A stretch of DNA of 46,715 nucleotides from DASUMP01 sp036277635 (GCA_036277635.1 DASUMP010000003.1:1-46715), one strand, 5' to 3'. Shown: positions 24,428 to 32,561, numbered from the stretch's first letter. Notes: generated by a model not told the origin, from the letters alone. Program-made: numbers and translations.

Positions 24428-25406
24428 TGAGGAGCACCTCTTCGCGATTGCCCAGGATGCCCTGGGGCCGGAAGATCATCAGCGCCATGAGCCCGAGGCC
24501 CACGAGCATCAGCCGGATCGGCCCGATGTCGGTCGAGTCGATGATGCTCCCGGGGATCCACCCCTCTGCGAGCGCGCCGCGCAGGAAGCCGTCGGTGAAC
24601 TCGAACAGGAACCAGTAGATCACCGCGCCCATGATCGGGCCGAGGCGCGTTCCCGCGCCGCCCAGCAGCAACACGACGTACGCGGTGAAGGTGCCCACCG
24701 GCAGGTAGGAGTCGGGATGCACGGCGCTGCGTTCCAAGGCGATCATGGTGCCGGCGAGCCCGGCGATGACTCCACCGACGACGAGCGCCTGGAGCTTGTA
24801 GGCGAACACGTCCTTGCCGAGGCTGCGCGACGCGTCCTCGTCTTCGCGGATCGAACGCAACACGCGGCCGAACGGACTCGTCGCGATGCTCGAGATCACC
24901 AATGTCGCCAGCACGACGAGTCCCCACGCGACGACCGCGACCCACAGCTGGCGCTGGCTGTACGAGAACCGTCCCCAGCCGTAGCGACCGTCGGCGAACG
25001 GGTTCAACGAGTAGAAGTCGCCGGCGAACTGGGTGATGCCGAACACGCCGCCGGTCAGCGACTCGCGATCGCCGGAGCGGACGATCGTGCGGAGCACCTC
25101 ACCCGCCGCGATCGTCACGATCGCGAGGTAGTCGACCCGCAGTCGCAGGGTCGGGATGCCGAACAGCAGTCCGAGCACGACCGCGCACCCCATGCCGATG
25201 AGGATCCCGAGCCACAGCGGACCGCCTTGGTCGACGGTGATCGCGGTGCCGTACGCGCCGACCATCATGAACGCGATGTGCCCGAAGTTGAGCAGGCCGG
25301 TGTAGCCGTAGTGGAGGTTGAGGCCGATCGTGGAGAGTGCGTAGGCAGCCGCGAGCGGACCGAAGCCGGCGCGCAGGCTGTCGGCGAGGATCTCGACGAT
25401 GTCCAT
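24417..25406 (-). CDS. livM: Branched-chain amino acid-type ABC permease (LivM-like)
   Basis: A 329-residue integral membrane subunit with about ten hydrophobic segments. The LivM signatures are GLNLHYGYTGLLNFGHIAFM near the N-terminus, the cytoplasmic coupling loop around SPFGRVLRSIREDEDASRSLGKD, and LLGGAGTRLGPIMGA toward the C-terminus. The protein ends FRPQGILGNREEVL, the standard tail of this family. ATG start at 25406 shares one base with the livH stop (TGATG), so the two permease halves are translated in tandem. It forms the translocation path with LivH. Confidence 0.93.
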   Translation of the reverse strand: MDIVEILADSLRAGFGPLAAAYALSTIGLNLHYGYTGLLNFGHIAFMMVGAYGTAITVDQGGPLWLGILIGMGCAVVLGLLFGIPTLRLRVDYLAIVTIAAGEVLRTIVRSGDRESLTGGVFGITQFAGDFYSLNPFADGRYGWGRFSYSQRQLWVAVVAWGLVVLATLVISSIATSPFGRVLRSIREDEDASRSLGKDVFAYKLQALVVGGVIAGLAGTMIALERSAVHPDSYLPVGTFTAYVVLLLGGAGTRLGPIMGAVIYWFLFEFTDGFLRGALAEGWIPGSIIDSTDIGPIRLMLVGLGLMALMIFRPQGILGNREEVLLSAR

Positions 25407-26704
25407 CAGCCGATCCTCTCCCGCTTGCCGAGGATGCCTTGCGGTCGCACGAGCACGACGAGGATCAAGACCGCCAACGCCACCCCCGTCTTGTACTTCG
25501 TGTCGATCCAGTACGTCGAGAGGCTCGACACGAGCCCGATCAGCAGACCTCCCAGCATCGGGCCGTACGCGGTGCCGATGCCGCCCAGCACGACGGCGGC
25601 GAACATCAGCAGGAGCAGCTGGAACCCGAGATCGGACTCGATCTGCTCCGAGACGCCGTAAAGCACACCCCCGAGCGCCGCGAGCGCGCCCGCCGACACC
25701 CAGGTGATGAGGATGATGCCGTTCACGTCGATCCCCGACGCGCTCGCGAGCTCCGAGCTGTCGGCCACCGCGCGCATGCCCGTTCCCAGGCGGGTCCGTT
25801 GGAGGAGGACGGCGACCACCACGAGCACGAACGCTGCGATCCCGATCACGACGAGATCCTTCGCGCGCGGCGAGATCGGTCCCAAGTCGAGTCCGACCTG
25901 GATCGTGAACTCGTCGTACTGGCGCTGCCCGCCGCCGAAGATCACGAGGTACAAGTTGCGCAAGAAGATCGACAGGCCGATCGTGACGACGATCAGCGCG
26001 ACATTGCCGGTGCGCCGCCGGCGCAGCGGCCGGAACATCGCGCGCTCGTGCAGGTAGCCGAATCCGGCACCGGCGACCACCGCGAGCGCGCCCGCCACGA
26101 CGAGGGGGACGTCGCCCAATACCGGCGACGTCGACAGCAAGTACGCGATCAGCGCGCCGAACGTGACGAGCTCGCCGTGCGCGAAGTTGGTGAGGCCCGT
26201 GATGCCGAACACGAGCGACAGCCCGACCGCCGCGACCGCGATGATGAGACCGATGCGCAGCCCCGCGACCGCCAGGTTGAGCAACCGCTCGACGCGCGTG
26301 GGCGCCGACGAGGTCCCCTCGCCGAGAAGGAAGTTGACCGGCTTGAACCCCTCGCGCACCCGGACGTCGTCGAGCGTCTGACGTTCCGGATCGCGCAAGC
26401 CGAGACCTTCGGGGAGCGTGTCGACGTCGATCGCGACCTGGTACGAACCGGGCTCGGGCACCTCGAGGACCCACGAGCCGTCGGCGGCCGTGGTGGCGAC
26501 GCCGATCTCCTCGCCGTCGCGCGCCACGAGCAGGTCGACGTCGGGAACCGGGTTGCGCTCGGGGTCACGGAGGATCCCTCCGACCGACGGGCCGTCGGGC
26601 CGCTCCTGCGCGGGCCGCGCCGCGTCGAGCGCGTGAGAGGAGAGTGCCGGCACGAGGACCAGCAGCATGATCGCTGCGCCGAACAGCGCCCCCCGCCTCA
26701 CCAC
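25406..26704 (-). CDS. livH: Branched-chain amino acid-type ABC permease (LivH-like) with extra N-terminal exported Ig-like domain
   Basis: A 432-residue protein, about 140 residues longer than a usual LivH. Residues 1-26 form a signal-like helix (ALFGAAIMLLVLVPALSSHA). Residues ~36-130 resemble a carboxypeptidase-regulatory/SpaA-type beta-sandwich: VGGILRDPERNPVPDVDLLV, TTAADGSWVLEVPEPGSYQV and a KPVNFLLGEG end. The LivH permease follows from ~140, with GLSLVFGITGLTNFAHGEL, the coupling loop RTRLGTGMRAVADSSELA, VVLGGIGTAYGPMLGG and the RPQGILGK tail. The topology puts the sandwich outside the membrane, where it could contact the binding lipoprotein. GTG start at 26704; it is the first gene of livHMGF. 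Confidence 0.9.
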   Translation of the reverse strand: MVRRGALFGAAIMLLVLVPALSSHALDAARPAQERPDGPSVGGILRDPERNPVPDVDLLVARDGEEIGVATTAADGSWVLEVPEPGSYQVAIDVDTLPEGLGLRDPERQTLDDVRVREGFKPVNFLLGEGTSSAPTRVERLLNLAVAGLRIGLIIAVAAVGLSLVFGITGLTNFAHGELVTFGALIAYLLSTSPVLGDVPLVVAGALAVVAGAGFGYLHERAMFRPLRRRRTGNVALIVVTIGLSIFLRNLYLVIFGGGQRQYDEFTIQVGLDLGPISPRAKDLVVIGIAAFVLVVVAVLLQRTRLGTGMRAVADSSELASASGIDVNGIILITWVSAGALAALGGVLYGVSEQIESDLGFQLLLLMFAAVVLGGIGTAYGPMLGGLLIGLVSSLSTYWIDTKYKTGVALAVLILVVLVRPQGILGKRERIG

Positions 26705-26768
26705 GATGCGCGGGAGTCTACGGGGGGGGCGACGACGACCCCGGCGGGTGCTCCGCGTCCACGCACCG

Positions 26769-27518
26769 TCACGTGCCGAACAGCGCGACGAGCACCGGCG
26801 CGACGACGAGGCCCGGGAGGAACGACGCCACCCTGACTTCGGCGAGATCGAGGAGTCGCAACCCGATGCCGACGAGCATGAGCCCGCCGACCGCGCTCAT
26901 CTCATCGACCATCCGAGTCGTGAGGACATCGTCGAGGAGCGCGGCGAACGCCGTGAGCGAGCCCTGGAGCACCGCGATCGTGACGATGCTCGCGCCGACC
27001 CCCCAGCCGAGCGTGCTGGCGAACGCAAGGCTCGCGAAGCCGTCGAGGAGGCTCTTCGTGGCGAGCAGGTCGATGTCGCCGTCGAGGCCGTCCTGGATCG
27101 ATCCGAGGATCGTGAGCGGTCCGACGCAGAACACGAGCGACGCGACGACGAAGCCCTCGACGAAGCGCGTGCGCTCGCCTGCGGGCAGCGGTTCGTCGAA
27201 CGCGACGCGTTCGGGGGCGTCGGGTTCCACCGACGAACTGGCATCGACGCGGCGCTCGATGGCCGCGCCCGCACTCGCGAGCCGGTCTTCGATGCGCACG
27301 AGCTCGCCGAGCAACCCGCCGAGGAGCAGCGCGCCGAGCACCATCAGCGCGTTGCGCGTCTCGAAGGCCTCGCGCAACCCGACGAACACGGTGAAGAGTC
27401 CGAGACCTTGCAGGACGGTCGTGCGGAACCGGTCGGGCAGCCGCCCGCCGACGAGCACACCGACGACGGTCCCCGCGCCCACCGCGGCGATGTTGAGGAT
27501 CGTCCCGAGTCCCCGCAC
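26769..27518 (-). CDS. DUF554 family membrane protein (YqgA-like)
   Basis: A 249-residue membrane protein. The start RGLGTILNIAAVGAGTVVGVLVG and a conserved GPLTILGSIQDGLDGD motif identify DUF554, a family of putative transporters with about seven helices and two inverted halves. A charged cytoplasmic loop (residues ~85-112, rich in Glu/Asp/Arg) separates the halves. LLVGIGLRLLDLAEVRVASFLPGL near the C-terminus is also typical. GTG start at 27518. The gene is preceded by an unusual region with a strong hairpin and micro-ORF (27603-27817), which could be its leader. Function is not established for the family. Confidence 0.88.
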   Translation of the reverse strand: MRGLGTILNIAAVGAGTVVGVLVGGRLPDRFRTTVLQGLGLFTVFVGLREAFETRNALMVLGALLLGGLLGELVRIEDRLASAGAAIERRVDASSSVEPDAPERVAFDEPLPAGERTRFVEGFVVASLVFCVGPLTILGSIQDGLDGDIDLLATKSLLDGFASLAFASTLGWGVGASIVTIAVLQGSLTAFAALLDDVLTTRMVDEMSAVGGLMLVGIGLRLLDLAEVRVASFLPGLVVAPVLVALFGT

Positions 27519-27602
27519 GTGCGCAGCATCTCACGGAGCGGCCGAGCGGCCGCGGGCCGGTATCCCGGTCCGCAGCGAGCGCGACCGAAAGCTCGAGACG
27601 CG

Positions 27603-27630
27603 GTTCGGGGGCGCCGCAGCGCCCCCGAAC
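27603..27630. terminator. Strong 12-bp hairpin in the region upstream of the DUF554 gene
   Basis: GTTCGGGGGCGC (27603-27614) and GCGCCCCCGAAC (27619-27630) are perfect reverse complements with a 4-base loop. On the minus strand it lies about 107 bases downstream of the micro-ORF stop at 27738 and 85 bases before the DUF554 start. It may end the short transcript or act as an attenuator. No T-run follows. Confidence 0.6.
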
Positions 27631-27737
27631 ACGGTTGACTGGTTGGAGCACGCTCGCCGTCGTGCCGGCGGGACCATTCCCGGCAGCGGGCGTGTTGGTG
27701 CGGCGGTGGATCTCCGCCAGACGGTCCAGTCGCGGGC

Positions 27738-27779
27738 CTAGCGGCCGCGCACCTCCGGGGTCCCAGATCGATCATGCAT
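27738..27779 (-). CDS. Putative 13-codon micro-ORF behind an exceptionally strong ribosome binding site
   Basis: ATG at 27779 opens a frame encoding MHDRSGTPEVRGR and then TAG. An AGGAGG core ends 11 bases upstream, within a 20-nt stretch complementary to the expected 16S tail. A second ATG at 27775 opens a longer Arg/Pro-rich frame that looks like noise. The peptide is too short to classify. It may be a regulatory leader peptide or a decoy start. With the -10-like TACACT and the downstream hairpin it forms a compact transcription-unit-like block between the 150-aa membrane protein gene and the DUF554 gene; the rest of the 27519-27841 gap shows nothing else. Confidence 0.4.
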   Translation of the reverse strand: MHDRSGTPEVRGR

Positions 27780-27780
27780 C

Positions 27781-27800
27781 GGCTGGACCACCTCCTTTCT
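27781..27800 (-). promoter_or_regulatory. Extended Shine-Dalgarno (20 nt complementary to 16S rRNA 3' end)
   Basis: On the minus strand this reads AGAAAGGAGGTGGTCCAGCC. The plus strand, GGCTGGACCACCTCCTTTCT, differs at one base from the usual actinobacterial 16S 3' end (T to C), which in RNA gives a G-U pair, so pairing could run over all 20 positions. Ordinary genes in this window show 4-7 nt of such pairing. Confidence 0.65.
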
Positions 27801-27811
27801 CCGGTGGCGAG

Positions 27812-27817
27812 AGTGTA
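27812..27817 (-). promoter_or_regulatory. Possible -10 box for the micro-ORF transcript
   Basis: TACACT on the minus strand fits a TANNNT -10 element and lies 33-38 bases upstream of the micro-ORF ATG, which would give a short 5' leader starting near 27805. I see no convincing -35 box at 16-18 bases upstream. Confidence 0.25.
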
Positions 27818-27841
27818 GGCACGCGACGCGACCGCGCGCGG

Positions 27842-28294
27842 TCACGATTCGCGGGTGTCGGTGTCGTCGGTGGGGGCTGGTCGACCGACGGCACCGATCG
27901 CGCGCAGGTAGCGCAGTTGTGTCTCCACGACTGCGTGCACCTGGACCGGCAGGTACTCCTCGCCGGTCGCGGCGGCGCGCGCGCAGATGTAGTCGACGGT
28001 CTCGACGCCGCCGACCACGACGTCGCCGGGCGGGTGCGCGCTCGACCCGTTGCCGGTCACCCCCTTGCGACCGAAGAACTCGAGCTGCAGCTCGAGGATC
28101 CGGCGTACGTCGTCGGCGGTGAGGGTCGCCGCGACGTCGTCGGGGAGCTGTTCGACGACCCACTCGAACGCCTCGTCGAAGTCGAACACCGGAGGTGGCG
28201 GTTCGGCCGCGAGCCGCCCGGCCTCCCGCACGACGAGGACACCGGCGACCGCGAGCACGACACCGACCACGAGCAGCGCGGCGATCCACGCCAT
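27842..28294 (-). CDS. Single-span membrane-anchored protein of unknown function (150 aa)
   Basis: One N-terminal transmembrane helix (residues ~3-22, WIAALLVVGVVLAVAGVLVV) anchors a soluble domain. That domain begins with an acidic-aromatic stretch PPPVFDFDEAFEWVVEQLP, then a helix with LTADDVRRILELQLEFFGRKG, and a C-terminal GGVETVDYICARAAATGEEY segment. The C-terminal tail is acidic. The balanced sequence looks conserved but I do not know the family. ATG at 28294 is separated from the preceding GT4 stop by one base, so it is translated as the last gene of the minus-strand block 27842-32411. Confidence 0.7.
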   Translation of the reverse strand: MAWIAALLVVGVVLAVAGVLVVREAGRLAAEPPPPVFDFDEAFEWVVEQLPDDVAATLTADDVRRILELQLEFFGRKGVTGNGSSAHPPGDVVVGGVETVDYICARAAATGEEYLPVQVHAVVETQLRYLRAIGAVGRPAPTDDTDTRES

Positions 28295-28295
28295 G

Positions 28296-29699
28296 TCAGG
28301 CGGGACCCGCGGGCGGCTCGACGCGGCGCGCGTCGTCGCGCATCGAGTCGTCGCCCTCGGCGAGCTTGCCGTCGCGCGCCAACGCGGCGAGATCGGCGCG
28401 CAGCTGCTCGCGCAGCTTGGTGGTCTCGCGACCGATCACGACGGCGAGTCGCCGTTCGAACGCACCCATCACGGGCCGGGCGACGCGCGCGACGGCGCGG
28501 TACACGAGGTGCTGCACGCGCGCGCTGACCGAAGGGGGCATGTCGCCGGCGAGCCTACGGCCGGTGGAGGCGTCGCCGGCGAGGCCGTCACCGAGGTCGA
28601 GCGGATCGAACCAGTCGTGCAGCGCGCGGGCGCGGCGGCGCACGAGCACCTGGGCGCGGTCGCGCGGGCTGCCTCCGGCTGCCGCGGTGTCGTCGGCAGC
28701 GCCGACGCCTGCGACCGCCGCCATCGCGGCCGCGAGCTCCTCGGGGCCGTGCACGATCCGTGCGGCTCCGCCGCCCTGGTCGGCGAGGCCGCCCACCGCG
28801 GTCGTGATGACCGGCCGCTCGAACAGCAGGGCCCGTTCGAGCACGCTCGACGACCAGATCGTGCGGTACGGGATGACGACCGCGTCGCACGCCGCGATCC
28901 ACTGGTCGAAGCGAACATCGCTCACGAACCCGAGGTGCAGATGCGTGCCGGCCGTCGTGTCGGCGAGACGCTCGAGGTACGAAACGTAGGCATCGTGTTC
29001 CGCGGTGGCGACCCGCACCGAGCCGACGATGTCGAGGCGCAGAGGTCGCGCGCCGCGATCGAGCGTCGCGAACGCGTGCACGGCCCGATCGAACCCCTTG
29101 TGCGGCTGCACGAAACCGATGCACAAGAAGACGAACTCGTCGGGAGCGATCCCCAGCTCCGCGCGCGCGGTCGCGCGATCGCCGTCGTAGGCCTTCACGA
29201 AGCGCGCGCCGTGGTGCACGACCTCGATGCGCGCGCTCGGGTACTCGAACCCGGCGGCGAACCGCTGGCGCTCCTCCTCGGTGTGGAGCCGCACCGTGGG
29301 TACCGCATCCCACAGGCGGCGCCACGCGCGTGCTTCGCGCGATCGCCCGCGGCCCCGGTCGTGGTCGACCTCGTGCACCGTCACGGTGAGGCCGGGCAGC
29401 GATCGGAACGTACGCGCGATGGCGGCGGCGTGGCGGCGGAACCGCATCCCGTGCAACGTCGCGAACCACGCCTCGGGTTGGAACTGCACGTCGACCTGGT
29501 CGAAGCCCGTCGCGAGCTGGCGCAGGGCGCGCAGCCCCGCGGGGGTGCGGAAGTCGGCGTGGTGCGGTGCGGCCGACGGCAGCGGCGAGCACACGTCGAC
29601 GTGATGACCCTCGGCGCGCAGCCCGGTCGCGACCTGCGCCGCGTAGGCGGCGATGCCGTCGCGCAACGGCGGGTACGGCGTCGCGAGCAGCACCTTCAT
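28296..29699 (-). CDS. Family 4 glycosyltransferase with C-terminal helical extension
   Basis: A 467-residue GT-B enzyme. The N-terminus MKVLLATPYPPLRDGIAAYA has the usual acceptor loop. DQVDVQFQPEAWFATLHGMR and TVTVHEVDHDRGRGR follow; the donor domain has FLCIGFVQPHKGFDRAVHAF and IAACDAVVIPYRTIWSSSVLE, a serine-rich variant of the E-x7-E region with Glu in SSSVLERALLFERPVI. Beyond ~residue 380 it carries an extra helical tail with GAFERRLAVVIGRETTKLRE, likely amphipathic or coiled-coil. The start overlaps the next upstream GT4 (ATGA). Such tails may hold the enzyme at the membrane or in a complex. Sugar unknown. Confidence 0.86.
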   Translation of the reverse strand: MKVLLATPYPPLRDGIAAYAAQVATGLRAEGHHVDVCSPLPSAAPHHADFRTPAGLRALRQLATGFDQVDVQFQPEAWFATLHGMRFRRHAAAIARTFRSLPGLTVTVHEVDHDRGRGRSREARAWRRLWDAVPTVRLHTEEERQRFAAGFEYPSARIEVVHHGARFVKAYDGDRATARAELGIAPDEFVFLCIGFVQPHKGFDRAVHAFATLDRGARPLRLDIVGSVRVATAEHDAYVSYLERLADTTAGTHLHLGFVSDVRFDQWIAACDAVVIPYRTIWSSSVLERALLFERPVITTAVGGLADQGGGAARIVHGPEELAAAMAAVAGVGAADDTAAAGGSPRDRAQVLVRRRARALHDWFDPLDLGDGLAGDASTGRRLAGDMPPSVSARVQHLVYRAVARVARPVMGAFERRLAVVIGRETTKLREQLRADLAALARDGKLAEGDDSMRDDARRVEPPAGPA

Positions 29700-30883
29700 G
29701 CGTGCTCCCCCAGCCACGCCTCGACCCGGTCGAGCACCTTCGCCCAGTCGTAGTGCTCCAGGACGTACGGGCGTCCGGCCGACGCGATCTTCTCGGCGAG
29801 CACCGGATCGTCGCGCACGAGCCGGACGCACTCGGTGAACTCGAAGCGGTCGCGGTACGTCAGTCCGGCGCCGGAGCGTTCGCAGTGCCAGCGCACCACG
29901 GCGCTCGCGTCGTTCGCGACCACGAGCGTGCCTGCCAACCACGCCTCCATGATCGTGCGCGAGAAGCTCTCCATCACCGACGGCTGCACGTACGCGGTGG
30001 CGGCCGCCATCGCGTTCGACCGTTCCTCGTCGGTGAGGTACCCGACGTCGACGACGAGATCGGCCGGTCCCGAAGCGATCCCGGCTTCGCCCACCCCGCA
30101 CGTGACGAGGCGCAGCGGCGCGTCGAGCACGTGCCGCGCCGTCTCGAGGTGGTCGAGCAACGAGACCCACCCCTTGCCGTGCTCGCGCCGACCGGCGTAG
30201 AGCATGAACGGGCCGTCGAGGTCGTGACGGGCTCGGAACCCGGCGGGGTCGTACGCCGCGGGGACGTGGACGCCGGCGCCGAGCACCGCGGAGCGGCGCG
30301 GGACCCGGGCGATGCGCTCGGCGAGCGCGCGCTCCGGATCGGAGAGGAACCAGAGCGCGTACGAGTCTTCGAACTGCGGCCGGAACACGTCGAGGTACGC
30401 AGTCGGTTCGTCGTGCAGGCACGGCATGACGACGGTGCGATCGGGCGCGACCGACGCGCCCGCGAACGTGGTCCAGAACATGTACGGGGCGAACACGATC
30501 AGGCGGTAGTCGCGCGCGTGATCGACCAGGTGGTCGTAGAGCGCCGGTACGCGCAGGTCGCCGTTGATCCAGCGGTACTGGTCGAGGACGTCGACGTCGT
30601 CGCCGGCGAGGATCTTGTTGCCGATCACGTGGCGATCGCGGCCGTCGGTGTCGCGCACCGCCGGGAAGCGTCGGACGGTCACGCCGTCGACGAGGAGCTC
30701 GCCGGCGGGGAACTCGTTCGCCCACGTGTAGTGATCGCGCGCGCACGTGGTGAGCACCTCGACGCGATGTCCTCGCGCGGCGAGCCCGGCGGCCATCTCG
30801 CTGACGACGGCTTCCGCGCCGCCGACCACGCCGGGGCCGTAGCGCGGCGGGACGAACGCGATCGGGAGGTCGCGCGTGGTCAT
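29696..30883 (-). CDS. Family 4 glycosyltransferase
   Basis: A 395-residue glycosyltransferase. It begins IAFVPPRYGPGVVGGAEAVV with a GG acceptor loop, followed by HRVEVLTTCARDHYTWANEF. This N-terminal pattern with DGVTVRRFP is common in actinobacterial O-antigen/exopolysaccharide GT4s. The donor domain carries MLYAGRREHGKGWVSLLDH and a VQPSVMESFSRTIMEAWLAG segment with the E-x7-E pair. ATG start at 30883 was preferred over the in-frame GTG at 30895 because it forms an ATGA overlap with the upstream gene's stop. It is the third gene of the five-gene minus block. Confidence 0.87.
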   Translation of the reverse strand: MTTRDLPIAFVPPRYGPGVVGGAEAVVSEMAAGLAARGHRVEVLTTCARDHYTWANEFPAGELLVDGVTVRRFPAVRDTDGRDRHVIGNKILAGDDVDVLDQYRWINGDLRVPALYDHLVDHARDYRLIVFAPYMFWTTFAGASVAPDRTVVMPCLHDEPTAYLDVFRPQFEDSYALWFLSDPERALAERIARVPRRSAVLGAGVHVPAAYDPAGFRARHDLDGPFMLYAGRREHGKGWVSLLDHLETARHVLDAPLRLVTCGVGEAGIASGPADLVVDVGYLTDEERSNAMAAATAYVQPSVMESFSRTIMEAWLAGTLVVANDASAVVRWHCERSGAGLTYRDRFEFTECVRLVRDDPVLAEKIASAGRPYVLEHYDWAKVLDRVEAWLGEHA

Positions 30884-31974
30884 GCCGCGGCCCACCGGGT
30901 GAGCACCGGGTCCAGCGTGTCGCGCACGACGTCTTCGACGACGCCGGGCGCGAAGTGCTCGACGCGCCGCGCGCCGCGGGCCACGAGCTCGTCGCGCAGC
31001 GCGCCGTCGCGCAGGACCGCACCGGCGGCGGCGGCGAGCTCGCCCGGGTCGACGGAGTCGACGAGGAGCGCGGCGTCACCCACCGTCTCGGGCACCGCCG
31101 TGACCCCGTGCGCGACGACGGGCAGGCCGCAGTACATGGCCTCGAGCAGGGGCACGCCGAAACCCTCGTGCTCCGAGGCGCTGACGAACACGTCGGCGGC
31201 CCGGTAGTACGCGACGAGCGCCCCGAACGGCACCGACCCGGTGATGTCGATCGCGTCGTCGACGTCGAGCGCTCTCGCGAGCCGGCGGAGGGCTTCGGTG
31301 TACGTCGGGGTGAAGTCGGTGCCGACGAGCCACAGTCGGGCACCGGGATCGACGTGACGCCGGTACAGCGCCAGGGCGCGCACGAGGTGGTGCTGTCCCT
31401 TGTTCGGACACACCCGACCGACGAAGAGCCAGCGGGCGCCGCCGCGCTCGCGATCCGCGGTGAGCGCGGCCGCGACCTCGGCGTCGGTGGCCCCGTCGAA
31501 GGCGTCGAGATCGGTCATGATCGGCACGACGCGCGGGTCGAGGTAACCGACGGCGCGCAGCTCGTCGGCGTTGAAGGTCGAGTCGGCGAGCGCGAGGTCG
31601 ACGATCGGCGCGAGCTGGGCGAGCTGGTCGGCGGTCCGCTCGAGGAGGCCGGCGACGGGTCGGTCCCATTCCGCGTAGAAGCGGGCCGGGGTGAAGTTGT
31701 GGAAGTCGATGACCTTGCGCCCCGGCGCGGCGGCAAAGACCTCGGCGAGCGGCGTGTGGATCGAGACGTGCAGCACCACGACGTCGGCCGGGCCCGGCCG
31801 GTACTCCGACGCCGGCCGCGCGCCACCGGTGACCAGGTCGTGGTCGTGCTCGACGTACAGGCGGGCGTCGGCGAACTTCGAGAACCACGCCTGCAGGTGC
31901 ATCGCGTGGGTGCTCACCGCGTCGCCCGCGACGCAGCGGGTGAGGAACTGGTGGATGCCGGTGAGCACGATCAC
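30880..31974 (-). CDS. Family 4 glycosyltransferase, paralogue of the GT4 at 36259-37359
   Basis: A 364-residue GT-B enzyme. VIDFHNFTPARFYAEWDRPV in the N-terminal half is shared almost residue for residue with the 36259-37359 protein (VFHNFTPAHFFAEWDPP). The donor domain has LFVGRVCPNKGQHHLVRALA and SASEHEGFGVPLLEAM (E-x7-E). The GTG start overlaps the coiled-coil gene's stop (GTGA). Both paralogues read on the minus strand and flank the plus-strand block. No membrane helix. Donor and acceptor unknown; the EHEGFGVPLLEAM type often belongs to mannosyl- or rhamnosyltransferases, but specificity cannot be assigned. Confidence 0.88.
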   Translation of the reverse strand: MIVLTGIHQFLTRCVAGDAVSTHAMHLQAWFSKFADARLYVEHDHDLVTGGARPASEYRPGPADVVVLHVSIHTPLAEVFAAAPGRKVIDFHNFTPARFYAEWDRPVAGLLERTADQLAQLAPIVDLALADSTFNADELRAVGYLDPRVVPIMTDLDAFDGATDAEVAAALTADRERGGARWLFVGRVCPNKGQHHLVRALALYRRHVDPGARLWLVGTDFTPTYTEALRRLARALDVDDAIDITGSVPFGALVAYYRAADVFVSASEHEGFGVPLLEAMYCGLPVVAHGVTAVPETVGDAALLVDSVDPGELAAAAGAVLRDGALRDELVARGARRVEHFAPGVVEDVVRDTLDPVLTRWAAA

Positions 31975-32411
31975 TCGCTCCGGGCACGCGACGCGCGTTC
32001 GCGCTCGGCCTCTTCGAGCGCGCCGATCCGTCGTTCCAGCCGGGCCACCTGCACCTCGAGTCGTTCGAGCGCGCCGGTGATCTCGGTGATCGCGGTGTCG
32101 GTGGCGCGGTGCAGCGCCTGCACAGTGGCGCCGGCGCTCACGAGTACGGCCGACTCCTCGACGGAGAGCCCGAACGCGGCGGCGGCGACCCGCAGCCCGG
32201 CGGCCCGACGTTTCGAGCCGATCACGGCGGCGCGGGCCTGGCCGACCTCGTGCTCGGTGAGCGCGAGCAGGTTCGGCGCGAGCGCAGCGCTCACGCCGCG
32301 CGGCTCGATGTCGGGGAGCGGGTCGGGCTCCGCGGCACGGAGCCGGGCGCCGTCTTCAGCGATCCGCCGCCGGACCCCGGCGAGCGTCGACGCCCAGGAC
32401 GCGTCGTCCAC
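31971..32411 (-). CDS. Small alpha-helical coiled-coil protein in polysaccharide cluster
   Basis: A 146-residue protein with no signal peptide. The N-terminal part has WASTLAGVRRRIAEDGARLR, a proline-containing linker, then a hydrophobic helix GLSVEESAVLVSAGATVQAL. The C-terminal ~40 residues form a textbook heptad coiled coil (ITGALERLEVQVARLERRIG, then ALEEAERER). I do not recognise a family. GTG start at 32411 has GGGAG nine bases upstream and opens the minus block of three GT4s plus a membrane protein; the stop overlaps the following GT4. A scaffold or length-control role is possible. The 150 bp to the divergent gene at 32562 must hold both promoters. Confidence 0.7.
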   Translation of the reverse strand: MDDASWASTLAGVRRRIAEDGARLRAAEPDPLPDIEPRGVSAALAPNLLALTEHEVGQARAAVIGSKRRAAGLRVAAAAFGLSVEESAVLVSAGATVQALHRATDTAITEITGALERLEVQVARLERRIGALEEAERERASRARSE

Positions 32412-32561
32412 GTTGTCGTCTCCCAGACGTCGACTCCCGGAGTCGCCCCGACCTCGCCGAGGCGCACCACGGCCCGCACCGGGACCTCGGGAGGATACCG
32501 GCGCCCTCACCCGTGCCTGACGCACCGGCTCGTAACCTCGCTGCATCCGACCCGGGAGGCG

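Noticed and set aside
27344..27775. 143-codon minus-strand frame starting at the second ATG after the strong ribosome site
   Set aside because: The product is Arg/Pro-rich and runs through the hairpin into the start of the DUF554 gene in another frame; it looks like noise.
27781..27800. 16S rRNA 3' end or rRNA gene remnant on the plus strand
   Set aside because: Similarity stops after 20 bases; the helix 45 sequence that should precede it is absent, so a ribosome binding site on the minus strand is the better reading.
29700..31343. Frame extending the 28296-29699 glycosyltransferase upstream to 1015 codons
   Set aside because: The extension overlaps two clear GT4 genes in another frame and is Arg/Pro/Ser-rich.
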